Positions 54,010-64,000 are shown, counted from the first letter of the stretch. The stretch is DNA of 64,000 nucleotides from an uncultured Prochlorococcus sp. (GCA_902624105.1 CACNWH010000001.1:62001-126000), one strand, 5' to 3'. Numbers and translations are program-made. The notes: generated from the sequence alone by a model not told the origin.

Positions 54010-54732
54010 TTAGAAATTTTCAACGATATTCACAGTTTTTGTAAATGATATCAAACCACTTGGATGGGCTATTATTCCTGTCCACGTTTGAGTACCTGGT
54101 ATTAATGGAGCTCGAGATACTTTGAAAATACCTCCTGTAGCAAGAGGCTCCAAAGGAACTGATTGATTTAATAATTTCTGTTCTTGATACTCTGTAATGC
54201 CTCCGGCAATGATTGTTTCTTCTAATGGTTGATTCAAAATTATATCTATATCATATTTTGAACCTGTTAAAACTTTATCAGGGATAGAGATTTGAATATC
54301 AATTTGATTATCATCACTCCTTATAGTAGTCAAATTATTCTGAATATTACTTTTTTTGATTAATCCATTGTCGTAGTTAAATACAAAATTAAAGTTTGAT
54401 TTTAATTTAAATTTTTTCCCATTTAAATTTTTACTACCATGAAGTCTCATTTCAAGTTTATGTTGATTAGCGTTAATTGATTTTGATTTAATTATTTTCC
54501 ACTCTGCATCAGGGAATTCTTCTATTAATTTGATAAATTTATTTTTAAAGTCAATTCTTTCATTTTTATCAAAATATTTTTCTAGTGTGATAAAGTTTCT
54601 TTGATTTAATTCATTTTCAATATTTTGAAAATCTTTTTTAAAGTTTTCTTGGCAAATTGCAAATCTTGATAATATGAGATAAAAAAAGATGTATATAAAG
54701 CTTATTATTCTAGAAAAGGAAATTTTAATCAT
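54010..54732 (-). CDS. Hypothetical secreted protein
   Basis: Signal peptide ISFIYIFFYLILSRFAICQ; intact 240-aa ORF between pgk and murG; no family recognised. Confidence 0.65.
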   Translation of the reverse strand: MIKISFSRIISFIYIFFYLILSRFAICQENFKKDFQNIENELNQRNFITLEKYFDKNERIDFKNKFIKLIEEFPDAEWKIIKSKSINANQHKLEMRLHGSKNLNGKKFKLKSNFNFVFNYDNGLIKKSNIQNNLTTIRSDDNQIDIQISIPDKVLTGSKYDIDIILNQPLEETIIAGGITEYQEQKLLNQSVPLEPLATGGIFKVSRAPLIPGTQTWTGIIAHPSGLISFTKTVNIVENF

Positions 54733-54762
54733 ACAAAATTAATTTTAGTTACTATAGATGAT

Positions 54763-55881
54763 TTGCCAACTTTTATGAAAAGAAAAATAGAAAATTTATT
54801 AGTTGCAGCTAGTGGCACTGGTGGGCATATTTTTCCAGCATTAACAATTGTTGATAATCTTGATAGAAATTGGAAAATTAATTGGTTGGGTATACAAAAT
54901 AGATGTGAAATTAATCTAGTACCTAAAGAATATAATTTATTTACATTAAAAATTGATTCTCCTCAAGGTAATAAATTATCACTAATTATTAAGTATTTAC
55001 ATGTATTTATGGCAACTTTGCCAGTAATTAGAATAATCATTAGTAAAAAAATTAATTTAGTTTTTGCTACTGGTGGATATATATCAGTTCCATCCATTAT
55101 TGCAGCAAAATTTTTAAATATACCTGTCATAATTCATGAATCTAATCTAGTACCTGGTTTAGCAACAAAGTATTTTGGTAGATATTGCAATTTTGTTTTA
55201 ACAGGTTTTCAAGAAACTGCTTCTTATTTAAAAGGATGTAATATTGTTTTTACAGGAACTCCACTCCGTAATCAATTTTATATTGATCATAATATTCCTA
55301 GTTGGGTGCCAGTTGGTAATCATCCTTTGATAATTATTATGGGAGGTAGTCAAGGTGCACAAGTTATAAATGATGTTATTTATAAATTATTAGATTTTTT
55401 AAACGATAATAATTTTAGAATAGTTCATATTTTAGGTGATACTTTAGATCCTAAATTTCGTAAGAAAAAAAATAAAAATTATATTCCAATAGCTTTTACA
55501 AATGAAATTGCTGCATTAATGCAAAATTGTGATTTAGTGATTTCTAGAGCTGGATCTGGTGCAATAAATGAAATTATTAAAACAAAATCGCCTTCAATAC
55601 TAATTCCATATCCAAATTCTAAAAACAATCACCAAGAAAAAAATGCTTTAATTCTTTCTTCAAAAGGTTGTTCAATAATGATTGAGCAAAATAAAAATTT
55701 AGAGAGAAATTTAAAAAAAAATATACAGAGAATCTTTAATAAAGAATCTAATAAGTCAAGAAATCAATATAAAATTTTAGATACTATGAAAGATAATATT
55801 TCTGAATTTGATTTAAAAGATTCTAGGAAAGAAATTGAGAAAATTATCAATTCTTATAAAAAAAACTTTTCAAGCTCATGA
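54763..55881 (+). CDS. murG: UDP-N-acetylglucosamine--lipid intermediate GlcNAc transferase
   Basis: ASGTGGHIFPALTI, ATGGYISVPSIIAA, IHESNLVPG, SRAGSGAINEII. Confidence 0.95.
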   Translation: MPTFMKRKIENLLVAASGTGGHIFPALTIVDNLDRNWKINWLGIQNRCEINLVPKEYNLFTLKIDSPQGNKLSLIIKYLHVFMATLPVIRIIISKKINLVFATGGYISVPSIIAAKFLNIPVIIHESNLVPGLATKYFGRYCNFVLTGFQETASYLKGCNIVFTGTPLRNQFYIDHNIPSWVPVGNHPLIIIMGGSQGAQVINDVIYKLLDFLNDNNFRIVHILGDTLDPKFRKKKNKNYIPIAFTNEIAALMQNCDLVISRAGSGAINEIIKTKSPSILIPYPNSKNNHQEKNALILSSKGCSIMIEQNKNLERNLKKNIQRIFNKESNKSRNQYKILDTMKDNISEFDLKDSRKEIEKIINSYKKNFSSS

Positions 55882-56936
55882 GCTATTATTTGATTTTTCT
55901 TATGTGTTTGTAAACTAATTCTCGCCCACTTATCATCTAAACATCTAAATGAAGAACATTCTCTAATAAGTATTTTTTTTCTAGATAAATAATTTATGAC
56001 CTCAATTAGAGAATCTTTGCTCTCTATTAAGAAGAAATTTGTAGATGATGCATGTACTTTTATTTGGCTAATTCTCCTCAGTTCATTTATTAACCATGGT
56101 TTTTCAATATTTATCCAAGAATGAATTTTTATTATCCATTTTTTATATTCTTCTTTATTTTTTAATAATGTTATTCCTGCTTGAATTGCAAGTGAGTTTA
56201 CTGGCCATGGATCTCTTAAGTTATTAAGATTTTGACATATTGTTGAGGAACAAATCATATAACCTAGTCTTAATCCAGGAATACTAAATAATTTAGTTAA
56301 ACTTCTTATGACAATTAAATTATCAAATTTTTTTGTAAGAGGTATTAATGATTCATTTTCACCATTTGGTGTTAATGATAAAAATGCTTCATCACAAATT
56401 ACTAGTTTATATCTCTCAATTAATTCTTCTATTGATTTTTTATCCCATAATTGTCCAGTTGGATTATGAGGATTAGTAATCCAAAGGACATCGCATTTAG
56501 GTTGTATTGGAAAAGGTTGTTTTATATTTTTAAAATTATTTTTAGGTAGTTCCTCAAGAAAATATTTTGCTCGCCAACAATTCAATGCTCTTTCATAATC
56601 TACAAATCCTGGTACAGGTAAGCAGTTTATATGATATTTTGCAGCTTCACATCCTATCCAAGTTATTAATTCCGAAGCTCCATTACCAGGCATAATGCAG
56701 TTAGGATCAATGTCATGAAAACTCCCTATAGTTTTTTTAAGCTTATTCAAATTTCTTTCAGGATAATATCTGAAACTTTCATTTTTTATGGCAAGATATA
56801 ATTCATCTTTTAGAAAATCAGGTATTGAAAATGGAATGATAGATGCACTTGCATCAATAATATCTGATAATGAAAAATTAAATTTCTCCGCAAAGTAAAA
56901 TATATTCCCTCCATGTTTAAAGTCTAAATTTTTCAA
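55854..56936 (-). CDS. CobD/HisC-family PLP enzyme, probable threonine-phosphate decarboxylase
   Basis: HGGNIFYFAEKF...DASASIIPFSIP, ITNPHNPTGQLWD, CDEAFLSLTP, RSLTKLFSIPGLRLGYM. Confidence 0.8.
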   Translation of the reverse strand: MKNLDFKHGGNIFYFAEKFNFSLSDIIDASASIIPFSIPDFLKDELYLAIKNESFRYYPERNLNKLKKTIGSFHDIDPNCIMPGNGASELITWIGCEAAKYHINCLPVPGFVDYERALNCWRAKYFLEELPKNNFKNIKQPFPIQPKCDVLWITNPHNPTGQLWDKKSIEELIERYKLVICDEAFLSLTPNGENESLIPLTKKFDNLIVIRSLTKLFSIPGLRLGYMICSSTICQNLNNLRDPWPVNSLAIQAGITLLKNKEEYKKWIIKIHSWINIEKPWLINELRRISQIKVHASSTNFFLIESKDSLIEVINYLSRKKILIRECSSFRCLDDKWARISLQTHKKNQIIAHELEKFFL

Positions 56937-56988
56937 AATATAGAATTTATGCTGATCATATTTAAATATACTTATAAATTTTTATATT

Positions 56989-58158
56989 TTAATTTTTCCA
57001 CAATAAACCTGAACCAATAGCGTCTTTAATATTGGATATTTGATAATAATTTAGTTGTTTGAGAATACCTTGTAATATATCGGGAACTAATCTAGGCCCT
57101 TTGTAAATCCAACCAGTATAGATTTGTATCAATGATGCACCAGAGGAAATTCTCTCCCAGGCAGCTTCTGGAGAATCTATCCCTCCCACGCCAATTAAAA
57201 TTAGATTTTTATCAAGATTGTGAATATGTTTTATGATTTGATTAGCCTTATTTCTTAATGGCTTACCACTTAAACCTCCGCTTTCTTCAGATAATAGGGT
57301 ACCTGTTTTTTTTATAAGGGTATTTTCAAGGCCTAGCCTGTCGATACTGGTATTTGTAGCGATGATACCATTAATATTTTCATCATTTATTAGTTGGCAA
57401 ATTGCATCTATATCTTTGAAACTCAGATCTGGAGCTATCTTTACAAAAAGAGGTGGACAATCAGGTAGATTTTTGATTTCTTTAAGTAATTCCTTAAGAA
57501 GGACTGGATCCTGTAACTTTCTTAGTCCTTTTGTATTAGGCGAACTAACATTGATCGCAGCATAATTACAATATGGGATAAGAAGTTTTAAAGAAGAGAT
57601 ATAATCATCTGTTGCATTTGAAATTGTTGTTATTTTTGATTTTCCAAAATTTATCCCTAAACAATTCTTGTCTCTATCAGCCTTTTTTTTTATATTTTGT
57701 CTAATTAAATTCTTTAATAATAAGTCAGCTCCATTATTATTAAAACCCATTCTATTTAATGCAGCTTGTTCTTTAGAAATTCTAAATAATCTTGGTTTTG
57801 GATTCCCTGGCTGTGCATATTGAGTAACTGTTCCTAATTCAGAAAAACCAAAACCAAAATCTTGCCAGATATTTGCTGCTATACCGTTCTTATCAAATCC
57901 AGCAGCAAGTCCTATCGGATTAGAAAAATTTATGCCACAAATTTCCTGATTTAACTTTTTATCAGTAATACATAATTCGTTTCTTAACTCCTGAAGATAA
58001 TTTGATATGACCAACCACTCTTTATTACTAGAACAAAATGCTAATAGCTTTAAAGATAAATTTGTTAGACATTCTGCATCAACACCTTTATCTTCCTTTA
58101 GTATTGGCTTGATTAATCTTTCGTAAATATTAGTGATTGAATATAGATTGTTTATCAT
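56989..58158 (-). CDS. pyrD: Dihydroorotate dehydrogenase (class 2)
   Basis: FSNPIGLAAGFDKNG, NRMGFNNNGAD, INVSSPNTKGLR, IGVGGIDSPEAAWE. Confidence 0.96.
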   Translation of the reverse strand: MINNLYSITNIYERLIKPILKEDKGVDAECLTNLSLKLLAFCSSNKEWLVISNYLQELRNELCITDKKLNQEICGINFSNPIGLAAGFDKNGIAANIWQDFGFGFSELGTVTQYAQPGNPKPRLFRISKEQAALNRMGFNNNGADLLLKNLIRQNIKKKADRDKNCLGINFGKSKITTISNATDDYISSLKLLIPYCNYAAINVSSPNTKGLRKLQDPVLLKELLKEIKNLPDCPPLFVKIAPDLSFKDIDAICQLINDENINGIIATNTSIDRLGLENTLIKKTGTLLSEESGGLSGKPLRNKANQIIKHIHNLDKNLILIGVGGIDSPEAAWERISSGASLIQIYTGWIYKGPRLVPDILQGILKQLNYYQISNIKDAIGSGLLWKN

Positions 58159-58878
58159 TTAGAGTTTTTGATTATTTTCTTCAATTAACCAAAGTTTTTT
58201 ACTCGTTGGTTTAATAATCCAATTGCGCCAATTAAATTGCTTCAAACCTTTTATTAAATTACTCTCTTCAATAGAAAGTAAATCACACAATTCACTATTT
58301 GTTAATAAAAATCCTTTTTGTGCAAATTTGCTTACCAATTCAAGACGAGAATATAAATTAATTATTTCTTTCGGCGCTACATCACTTGAATCAATATTTT
58401 CTTTTTTATTCTTTTCTGCTCTGTTAATACCTTTACTGTAATTAGTAGCTATTACATCTACTCTTTCGTTGTATTTATCTCCACTATGACCTTTCACGAA
58501 TTCCATACTTACTTCCTTAATTCTTAATCCATCGATCTTTTGCCATAAATCTAAATTCTGCACTGGCTTACCAGTACTTGTTTTCCATCCATTTTTCTTC
58601 CAATTATTAATCCAATTGCTATAGCCATCAATTAAATATTTACTATCGGTTCGTAATTTAAAATTATTTTTTAGCTTAAATTGTTTTAATTTCTCTAAAG
58701 TTTTTATAGCCGCCATTAGTTCCATCCTATTATTTGTTGTATTTAACTCAAAACCTCCAATCTCTAATTCACTTCCGTCTTCAAATATAATTAATCCTCC
58801 CCAACCTCCTTTCCCAGGATTACCACTGCAGGCTCCATCAGTAGCAGCTTCTATTGCAATATTCTGACTACTATTCAT
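58159..58878 (-). CDS. rnhA: Ribonuclease HI with C-terminal extension
   Basis: [59 protein letters not shown]. Confidence 0.93.
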   Translation of the reverse strand: MNSSQNIAIEAATDGACSGNPGKGGWGGLIIFEDGSELEIGGFELNTTNNRMELMAAIKTLEKLKQFKLKNNFKLRTDSKYLIDGYSNWINNWKKNGWKTSTGKPVQNLDLWQKIDGLRIKEVSMEFVKGHSGDKYNERVDVIATNYSKGINRAEKNKKENIDSSDVAPKEIINLYSRLELVSKFAQKGFLLTNSELCDLLSIEESNLIKGLKQFNWRNWIIKPTSKKLWLIEENNQKL

Positions 58879-58923
58879 AGATTTAGAGCCGATAATAGAA
58901 ACTACCGGCTTATAGTGCTTTTA

Positions 58924-59319
58924 TTACTTCAGTGTAACTTTTCCTCCAGCTTCTTCAATCTCTTTCTTTAAAGCCTCAGCATCTGCTTTTGCTACAGCTT
59001 CTTTGACAGTCTTAGGTGCTGACTCTACGAGGGCTTTGGCGTCTCCTAAACCAAGTCCAGTAGCATTTCTGACAACTTTAAGCACTTTTATTTTTGCAGA
59101 TGCATCAAAACTTTCTAGGACTACATCGAATTCGCTTTGCTCTTCAGCAGCTGAGGCATCTCCATCTCCACCACCTGCGCCTGGAGCGGCCATAACGACT
59201 CCCGCTGATGCTGCGGCAGATACTCCAAATGTTTCTTCTATTTGCTTGACTAGCTCAGAAGCTTCTAACAGTGAAAGTGATTTTAGTGATTCAAGAATTT
59301 CTTCAGTTTTGGCAGACAT
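58924..59319 (-). CDS. rplL: 50S ribosomal protein L7/L12
   Basis: [19 protein letters not shown]...[34 protein letters not shown]. Confidence 0.98.
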   Translation of the reverse strand: MSAKTEEILESLKSLSLLEASELVKQIEETFGVSAAASAGVVMAAPGAGGGDGDASAAEEQSEFDVVLESFDASAKIKVLKVVRNATGLGLGDAKALVESAPKTVKEAVAKADAEALKKEIEEAGGKVTLK

Positions 59320-59346
59320 TTTTTTTGTTGATAAGTGAATTGGAAT

Positions 59347-59874
59347 TTAAGATTCTGAACTTTCAGAATGTTGCTTTAGTGATCTAGCAAGTCCAGAAGG
59401 AATTTCGTTGATACCAATGGCAAGTTTAGTTGCGATACCATTTAAGGCACCTGCAATTTTCGCCATTAATACCTCTCTTGAAGGAAGATTAGCTATTTCT
59501 TTGATTTCAGCTTGACTGAGAAGTTTTCCTTCAAATAAAGCACCTTTAGTTTCGGATTTATTTGTTTCTTTTTGAAAAGATTGGATAGCTTTTACAGCTC
59601 CTCCCACATCTTCTTTTATTAAAACAAAAGCATTAGTACCTGTTAACAAAGAATCTAGATCAGACCAGTTACTTTCTCCTTCAATTGCTCTACGCATTAA
59701 AGAATTCTTTGTAACCTTACAAATACCGTGATTTGCCCGCAATTTAGCTCGCAAATCAGACATTTCTTTTATTGATAGACCCTTGTAATCTAGGACTACT
59801 GCCATTTCCGATTCATTTAAGAGGGTTTTAATCTCTTGAACGATTTGTTGCTTTTTCTCAAGTGTTCGGCCCAT
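59347..59874 (-). CDS. rplJ: 50S ribosomal protein L10
   Basis: [40 protein letters not shown]; upstream of rplL. Confidence 0.97.
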   Translation of the reverse strand: MGRTLEKKQQIVQEIKTLLNESEMAVVLDYKGLSIKEMSDLRAKLRANHGICKVTKNSLMRRAIEGESNWSDLDSLLTGTNAFVLIKEDVGGAVKAIQSFQKETNKSETKGALFEGKLLSQAEIKEIANLPSREVLMAKIAGALNGIATKLAIGINEIPSGLARSLKQHSESSES

Positions 59875-60063
59875 TCTTTTTTTTGGATCGTAATTTAGGA
59901 AGAGCAGGAAATGCGACTAAGGGAAATTGGAGGGTCGCTTTTATTAGATCCAAAAAAGGATGACATTTAAAAACTAACCTAGGTGGGAATTGTAATTTAG
60001 TAAAACTAAATCAACCCACTTTCTCTGGTCGTATTATTGCAATATTTATTGTACTACAGAGAG
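59875..60063 (-). promoter_or_regulatory. Structured 5' leader of rplJ (L10-type leader candidate)
   Basis: Long untranslated spacer upstream of rplJ with an 11-bp perfect inverted repeat (59879-59889 / 59947-59957) enclosing GCGAC/GTCGC (59913-59917 / 59934-59938). Confidence 0.6.
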
Positions 60064-60771
60064 TTAACTTTCTTGTTGATAATCTTGTAATGCACCAATA
60101 TCAATTTGAATTGATGGTCCCATTGTTGAAGATAAATAAAGTGTTCTCCAATACTTACCTTTTGCACCACTAGGCTTGTTTTTATCAATTGCTTCTTGTA
60201 ATGTCTTTAAATTTTCAAATAATTGATTAGTAGAAAAGCTTGCTTTACCAAAACGAACGTGAACTATACCAGCTTTGTCTGCTCTAAATTCCAACTTCCC
60301 TGCTTTGAATTCTTTAATAGCATTCACAATATCATTCGTTACGGTTCCAGCCTTTGGATTTGGCATTAAACCTCTAGGTCCTAAAACTCGTCCAAGCTTA
60401 GCAACCTTAGGCATCATATCTGGGGTTGCTATTAATAAATCAAAATCCATATTACCTTTATTGATACTCTCTACTAAATCTTCTTCCCCAAATAAATCTG
60501 CACCTGCTGTTTTTGCTTTTGAAACGTTCTCTCCACTTGTTATTACTGCAATCTTTATAGTTTGTCCTGTACCATTAGGTAAAGTAACTGTGGTTCGAAG
60601 CTGTTGATCGGTATATTTTGGATCAATACCTAATCTAATGTGAGCTTCTATAGTTTCATCAAATTTTGCATTTGCATTTTCTTTTACGATGGTTAAAGCT
60701 TCTTGAGCTTTATAGATACGGTCTTCAATCTTATTAGATAGAAGTTCCATTCTTTTAGATAATTTTTTCAT
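60064..60771 (-). CDS. rplA: 50S ribosomal protein L1
   Basis: [41 protein letters not shown]. Confidence 0.98.
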   Translation of the reverse strand: MKKLSKRMELLSNKIEDRIYKAQEALTIVKENANAKFDETIEAHIRLGIDPKYTDQQLRTTVTLPNGTGQTIKIAVITSGENVSKAKTAGADLFGEEDLVESINKGNMDFDLLIATPDMMPKVAKLGRVLGPRGLMPNPKAGTVTNDIVNAIKEFKAGKLEFRADKAGIVHVRFGKASFSTNQLFENLKTLQEAIDKNKPSGAKGKYWRTLYLSSTMGPSIQIDIGALQDYQQES

Positions 60772-60834
60772 AATTTATTTGGGTGCAAACGGCTAGAGTT
60801 AACCTCCCCGATAAGTTTAATTTTAAATGTAGTA

Positions 60835-61260
60835 TCAATCTGATATTGATACGCCCATATTTCGAGCTGTACCTTCAATTACTTTCATCGCAGATTCGAT
60901 ACTTGTACAGTTTAGATCAGGGAGTTTAGTTTTGGCTATTTCTTCTAGTTGAGATTTACTTATTTTGCCAACTGCACCTTTTGCAGATTCGCCAGCACCT
61001 TTCTCAATTCCTGCGGCTTTTGTTATTAAAACTGATGCAGGTGGAGTTTTTGTAATAAAGGTAAAACTTCTATCTTCAAAAACTGATATTTCAACTGGAA
61101 TAACAAAGCCAGCTTTATCTTGTGTTCTTGCATTATATTCTTTACAGAAAGCCATGATGTTAACACCATGCTGACCTAATGCGGGTCCAACTGGAGGCGC
61201 TGGGTTCGCTTTCCCTGCCTGAAGAGCTAATTTAATTAATGCAACAACTTTTTTTGCCAT
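60835..61260 (-). CDS. rplK: 50S ribosomal protein L11
   Basis: [35 protein letters not shown]. Confidence 0.98.
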   Translation of the reverse strand: MAKKVVALIKLALQAGKANPAPPVGPALGQHGVNIMAFCKEYNARTQDKAGFVIPVEISVFEDRSFTFITKTPPASVLITKAAGIEKGAGESAKGAVGKISKSQLEEIAKTKLPDLNCTSIESAMKVIEGTARNMGVSISD

Positions 61261-61328
61261 TTTCTTTTGAATTTAAAATGAAATTACAGTACTTACTTAA
61301 CAATACAATAAATCAGGTTTAGTTTAAA

Positions 61329-61937
61329 TTAGTTTTGTTTATTGATTTGAGAAAATTCTAATTCTACAGGAGTCTCCCTCCCAAAAATTGAGAGTAATGC
61401 TTTTAATTTATTCCTTTCTCCAGAAACTTCTATTACTTCCCCTTGAAAATCTTTAAAAGGACCACTAGTAACTATAATCCTGTCTTTTTCTTCAATATCC
61501 AATTTGACAATAGCTTTTTTCTCGGAAGCTCGCTTGAAAATCCTATTAACTTCTTGTCTTGATAATGGTCTAGGTTTGATATGACCTCTTGATCTCCCAC
61601 TCCCTCTACCATCTTCTGCGCCAACAAAATTAATAACATTAGGTGTACTTTTAACTGCCATCATAGTATCTTCATCTAAAACCATTCGAACTAGGACATA
61701 GCCTGGGAATACTTTTTCTTCTGTTGTTTGCCTTGAGCCATCTTTTTTTAGCTTTATTCCAGGTGTTTGTGGAATTTCAATCTCAAGAATTCTATTGTTA
61801 ACCCCTAAAGTTACTGATCTCTGTTCAAGCGTTGCTTTTACTTTATTCTCACAACTTGAAGCAACTTGAATTGCATACCACCTTGCTATGCCAGTGTTAG
61901 CTTTAGATGAAATTAAACTACTAGACTCGTTACTCAT
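61329..61937 (-). CDS. nusG: Transcription antitermination protein NusG
   Basis: RWYAIQVASSCENKVKATLEQR, VFPGYVLVRMVLDE; KOW VTSGPFKDFQGEVIEV. Confidence 0.97.
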   Translation of the reverse strand: MSNESSSLISSKANTGIARWYAIQVASSCENKVKATLEQRSVTLGVNNRILEIEIPQTPGIKLKKDGSRQTTEEKVFPGYVLVRMVLDEDTMMAVKSTPNVINFVGAEDGRGSGRSRGHIKPRPLSRQEVNRIFKRASEKKAIVKLDIEEKDRIIVTSGPFKDFQGEVIEVSGERNKLKALLSIFGRETPVELEFSQINKQN

Positions 61938-62000
61938 GATAGGTTAAGACTGAAATCTCGGGATAAATTAAAGTTGGCATTAATAAAGAAAAAAACATTA

Positions 62001-62249
62001 TTAATTTAACTGAAAAATTTGTGAAGCTGCCCATCCATAGAATCTACTTACAGCAGCAATTGCAGCTGCTGAAAAAGAAACCATTATGATAACAGCAACT
62101 GATTCACTAAATAATTGCTGTTTATTTGGCCAAACAACTAATTTTAGTTCATCATAAGTGGAGATAAAAAAGCTTTTCTTCTTTTTTTCGATATCACCAT
62201 CTGAAGAGATGTCTTCAGAAAGATCTTGTTTGGAAGAGGGAATTGTCAC
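62001..62249 (-). CDS. secE: Preprotein translocase subunit SecE
   Basis: STYDELKLVVWPNKQQLFSESVAVIIMV; position upstream of nusG. Confidence 0.95.
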   Translation of the reverse strand: MTIPSSKQDLSEDISSDGDIEKKKKSFFISTYDELKLVVWPNKQQLFSESVAVIIMVSFSAAAIAAVSRFYGWAASQIFQLN

Positions 62250-62296
62250 GAATACAAGTTTAACAATTAACTTTATCTTATTTGTATACTAACTTA

Positions 62297-64000
62297 TTAA
62301 TTTGCTCGTAGGCTAGGAGTGAATAAAATATCTTCAGGATTTTTTGAATCAACTTTGATTGAAATTATTTTTTTGTTCTTAAAATTATTTTCTAGAAGTC
62401 TTGTTGCTAGTGGATTCTCTATTTGTCTTCTAATTTCTCTACTTACAGATCTCGCTCCATATTTAGGCTCATAAGAATCGTTTGCTAGTTTTACTATTAC
62501 TTTTTTATCAACTTTAATATTTATTTCTTGTTCCATTAGTAATTTCTTAAGGTCATCTAATTGAAGCGTAATTATTTTTTGTAATTGTTGTTTAGATAAT
62601 GGTTCAAATTGTATGACTTCATCTATACGATTTAAAAATTCTGGTCGAAAAATAGATGTAAGTGAATCATGAATAGCTCTATTCAATGTTTTATTAATTA
62701 AATCTTCATTAGCATTATCATTATTTAATTTAATTTTATTTTCTAATATTGCTTTGCCTGCTAAATTACTGGTCATAATTATTACTGCATTTTTAAAATC
62801 AATAGTGCTTCCTTGAGAGTCTGTTAGCCTACCTTCGTCCAGTACTTGTAGAAGAATATTAAAAACTTCTGAATGAGCTTTTTCTATTTCATCCAAAAGT
62901 ATTACAGAATAAGGCTTTCTTTTTACGGCTTCTGTTAATTGCCCCCCCTCTTCATACCCTACATATCCTGGAGGTGCACCTAATAATCTAGCTACTGCAT
63001 TTCTTTCCATATATTCACTCATATCTAACCTTAATAAAGCCTCTTCTTCATCAAATAATGATGCCGCAAGAGATTTAGCTAATTCAGTTTTTCCTACTCC
63101 AGTTGGCCCCATAAAAAGGAAAGAACCTATTGGCCTTTTGGGGTTCTTCATCCCTGCTCTTGCTCTCCTTATCGCCGCAGATATAGCTGTAATAGCTTTT
63201 TCTTGACCTATAACTTTTAAACTAATTTCTTTTTCTAAATTTATCAATTTCTTACGCTCATTAGATACTACTTTTGAGAGTGGAATACCTGTCATTTTAC
63301 AGACAACATCTGCAATATCTTCAGGAAGTACTTTAAATTTCATCTCAAAATTTTTATTTGTTTCTAAAAATTTCTCTATTTCATCAATATCTTTTTTTAC
63401 CTCTGATAAGTAGTTTTCAAATTCAGCTAGTTTTTTGAAATTTGATTGATTATGAGAATATGATTTAATCGTTTTAATTAAAGTTTCTTCTTCCTCAAAC
63501 AGCTTCATTAATTCAGATAGCTTTTCTTTAAATCTGATCCATTCTTTATTTAAAAAATTTATATTTTCAGATATTAGTGCAGATTTATTTAATAAAGATT
63601 CTTTCGTTTCATTTCCTTCAAAAGATAAATTATTTATTAAATTGTTGATCTCTAACAGATTTTTTTCTTGATCAAGTATTACCTGAGGTTTTATATTCGT
63701 TTCAATTTTTAATTGAGCAGCAGCTTCATCAATTAGATCAATTGCTTTATCAGGTAGATATTTATCACTGATGTACCTGTCAGCGAGTTTCGCTGCATAA
63801 TTAACAGCTTCATTTGTAATTTTAATGCCATGATGTATTTCATATTTTCGCTTGATTCCATTAAGAATTTTGGAACTTAATTCTAATGATGGTTCATTAA
63901 CAAAAATTTTTTGGAAGCAGTTATTTAATACTTGATCTTTCTCAATACTTTCGCGAAATCTTTCTGGAGTGGTTGTGCCAATACATCTTAAATAACCAGC
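62297..64000 (-). CDS. clpB: ClpB-type AAA+ chaperone, 5' end beyond the window; track start at 63508 is only an internal Met
   Basis: Frame stays open to window end (AGYLRCIGTTTPERFRESIEKDQVLNNCFQ...YISDKYLPDKAIDLIDEAAAQLK); second Walker A GPTGVGKTELAKSLA; Clp sensor/C-terminal motifs. Confidence 0.93.
   Translation of the reverse strand, partial: AGYLRCIGTTTPERFRESIEKDQVLNNCFQKIFVNEPSLELSSKILNGIKRKYEIHHGIKITNEAVNYAAKLADRYISDKYLPDKAIDLIDEAAAQLKIETNIKPQVILDQEKNLLEINNLINNLSFEGNETKESLLNKSALISENINFLNKEWIRFKEKLSELMKLFEEEETLIKTIKSYSHNQSNFKKLAEFENYLSEVKKDIDEIEKFLETNKNFEMKFKVLPEDIADVVCKMTGIPLSKVVSNERKKLINLEKEISLKVIGQEKAITAISAAIRRARAGMKNPKRPIGSFLFMGPTGVGKTELAKSLAASLFDEEEALLRLDMSEYMERNAVARLLGAPPGYVGYEEGGQLTEAVKRKPYSVILLDEIEKAHSEVFNILLQVLDEGRLTDSQGSTIDFKNAVIIMTSNLAGKAILENKIKLNNDNANEDLINKTLNRAIHDSLTSIFRPEFLNRIDEVIQFEPLSKQQLQKIITLQLDDLKKLLMEQEINIKVDKKVIVKLANDSYEPKYGARSVSREIRRQIENPLATRLLENNFKNKKIISIKVDSKNPEDILFTPSLRAN

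Noticed and set aside
55854-55881. 28-bp convergent overlap of murG and the CobD-like gene as a possible frameshift or assembly error
   Set aside because: Both proteins end plausibly; short tail-to-tail overlaps occur repeatedly in this compact genome (14530-14546, 15740-15777, 50768-50775)
59003-59338. 111-aa plus-strand ORF antisense to rplL
   Set aside because: Ser/Ala/Pro-rich mirror of the rplL codons, a typical antisense artefact
60275-60607. 110-aa ORF antisense to rplA (and 60965-61174 antisense to rplK)
   Set aside because: Complement of highly conserved ribosomal genes; no independent coding signal

Overview
This 64 kb AT-rich window (roughly 30% GC by eye) is densely packed with about 67 protein-coding genes. 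Gene content and order look like core chromosome of a high-light-type marine picocyanobacterium (Prochlorococcus-like). I found no rRNA, tRNA, CRISPR array, transposase, integrase, prophage or defence island. Main blocks: fabD/plsC; carotenoid genes (crtB, crtP/pds, a Z-ISO/NnrU homologue); NDH-1 genes at four loci (ndhM; ndhF-ndhD; ndhA-I-G-E; ndhH); a phylloquinone block (DHNA-CoA thioesterase, menE, menC, menA, menF); gshB/grxC; prfB; argS-nadC-mnmE-spoT; pgk; murG; pyrD; rnhA; and rplL-rplJ-rplA-rplK-nusG-secE-clpB. The signals most worth checking are: (1) a +1 programmed frameshift in prfB that the ORF track misses, with a perfect 7-bp hairpin abutting the frameshift signal; (2) a long nested inverted repeat in the rplJ leader, probably an L10-type leader; (3) a Z-ISO homologue apparently in one operon with ndhF-ndhD; (4) a secreted metallo-beta-lactamase-fold protein lacking the usual metal motif; (5) a PedR-like mini-LuxR regulator; and (6) several small or secreted picocyanobacterial proteins of unknown function. 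I saw no clear evidence of a wholly new multi-gene system. All calls come from reading the sequence and remembered family features; no searches were run.
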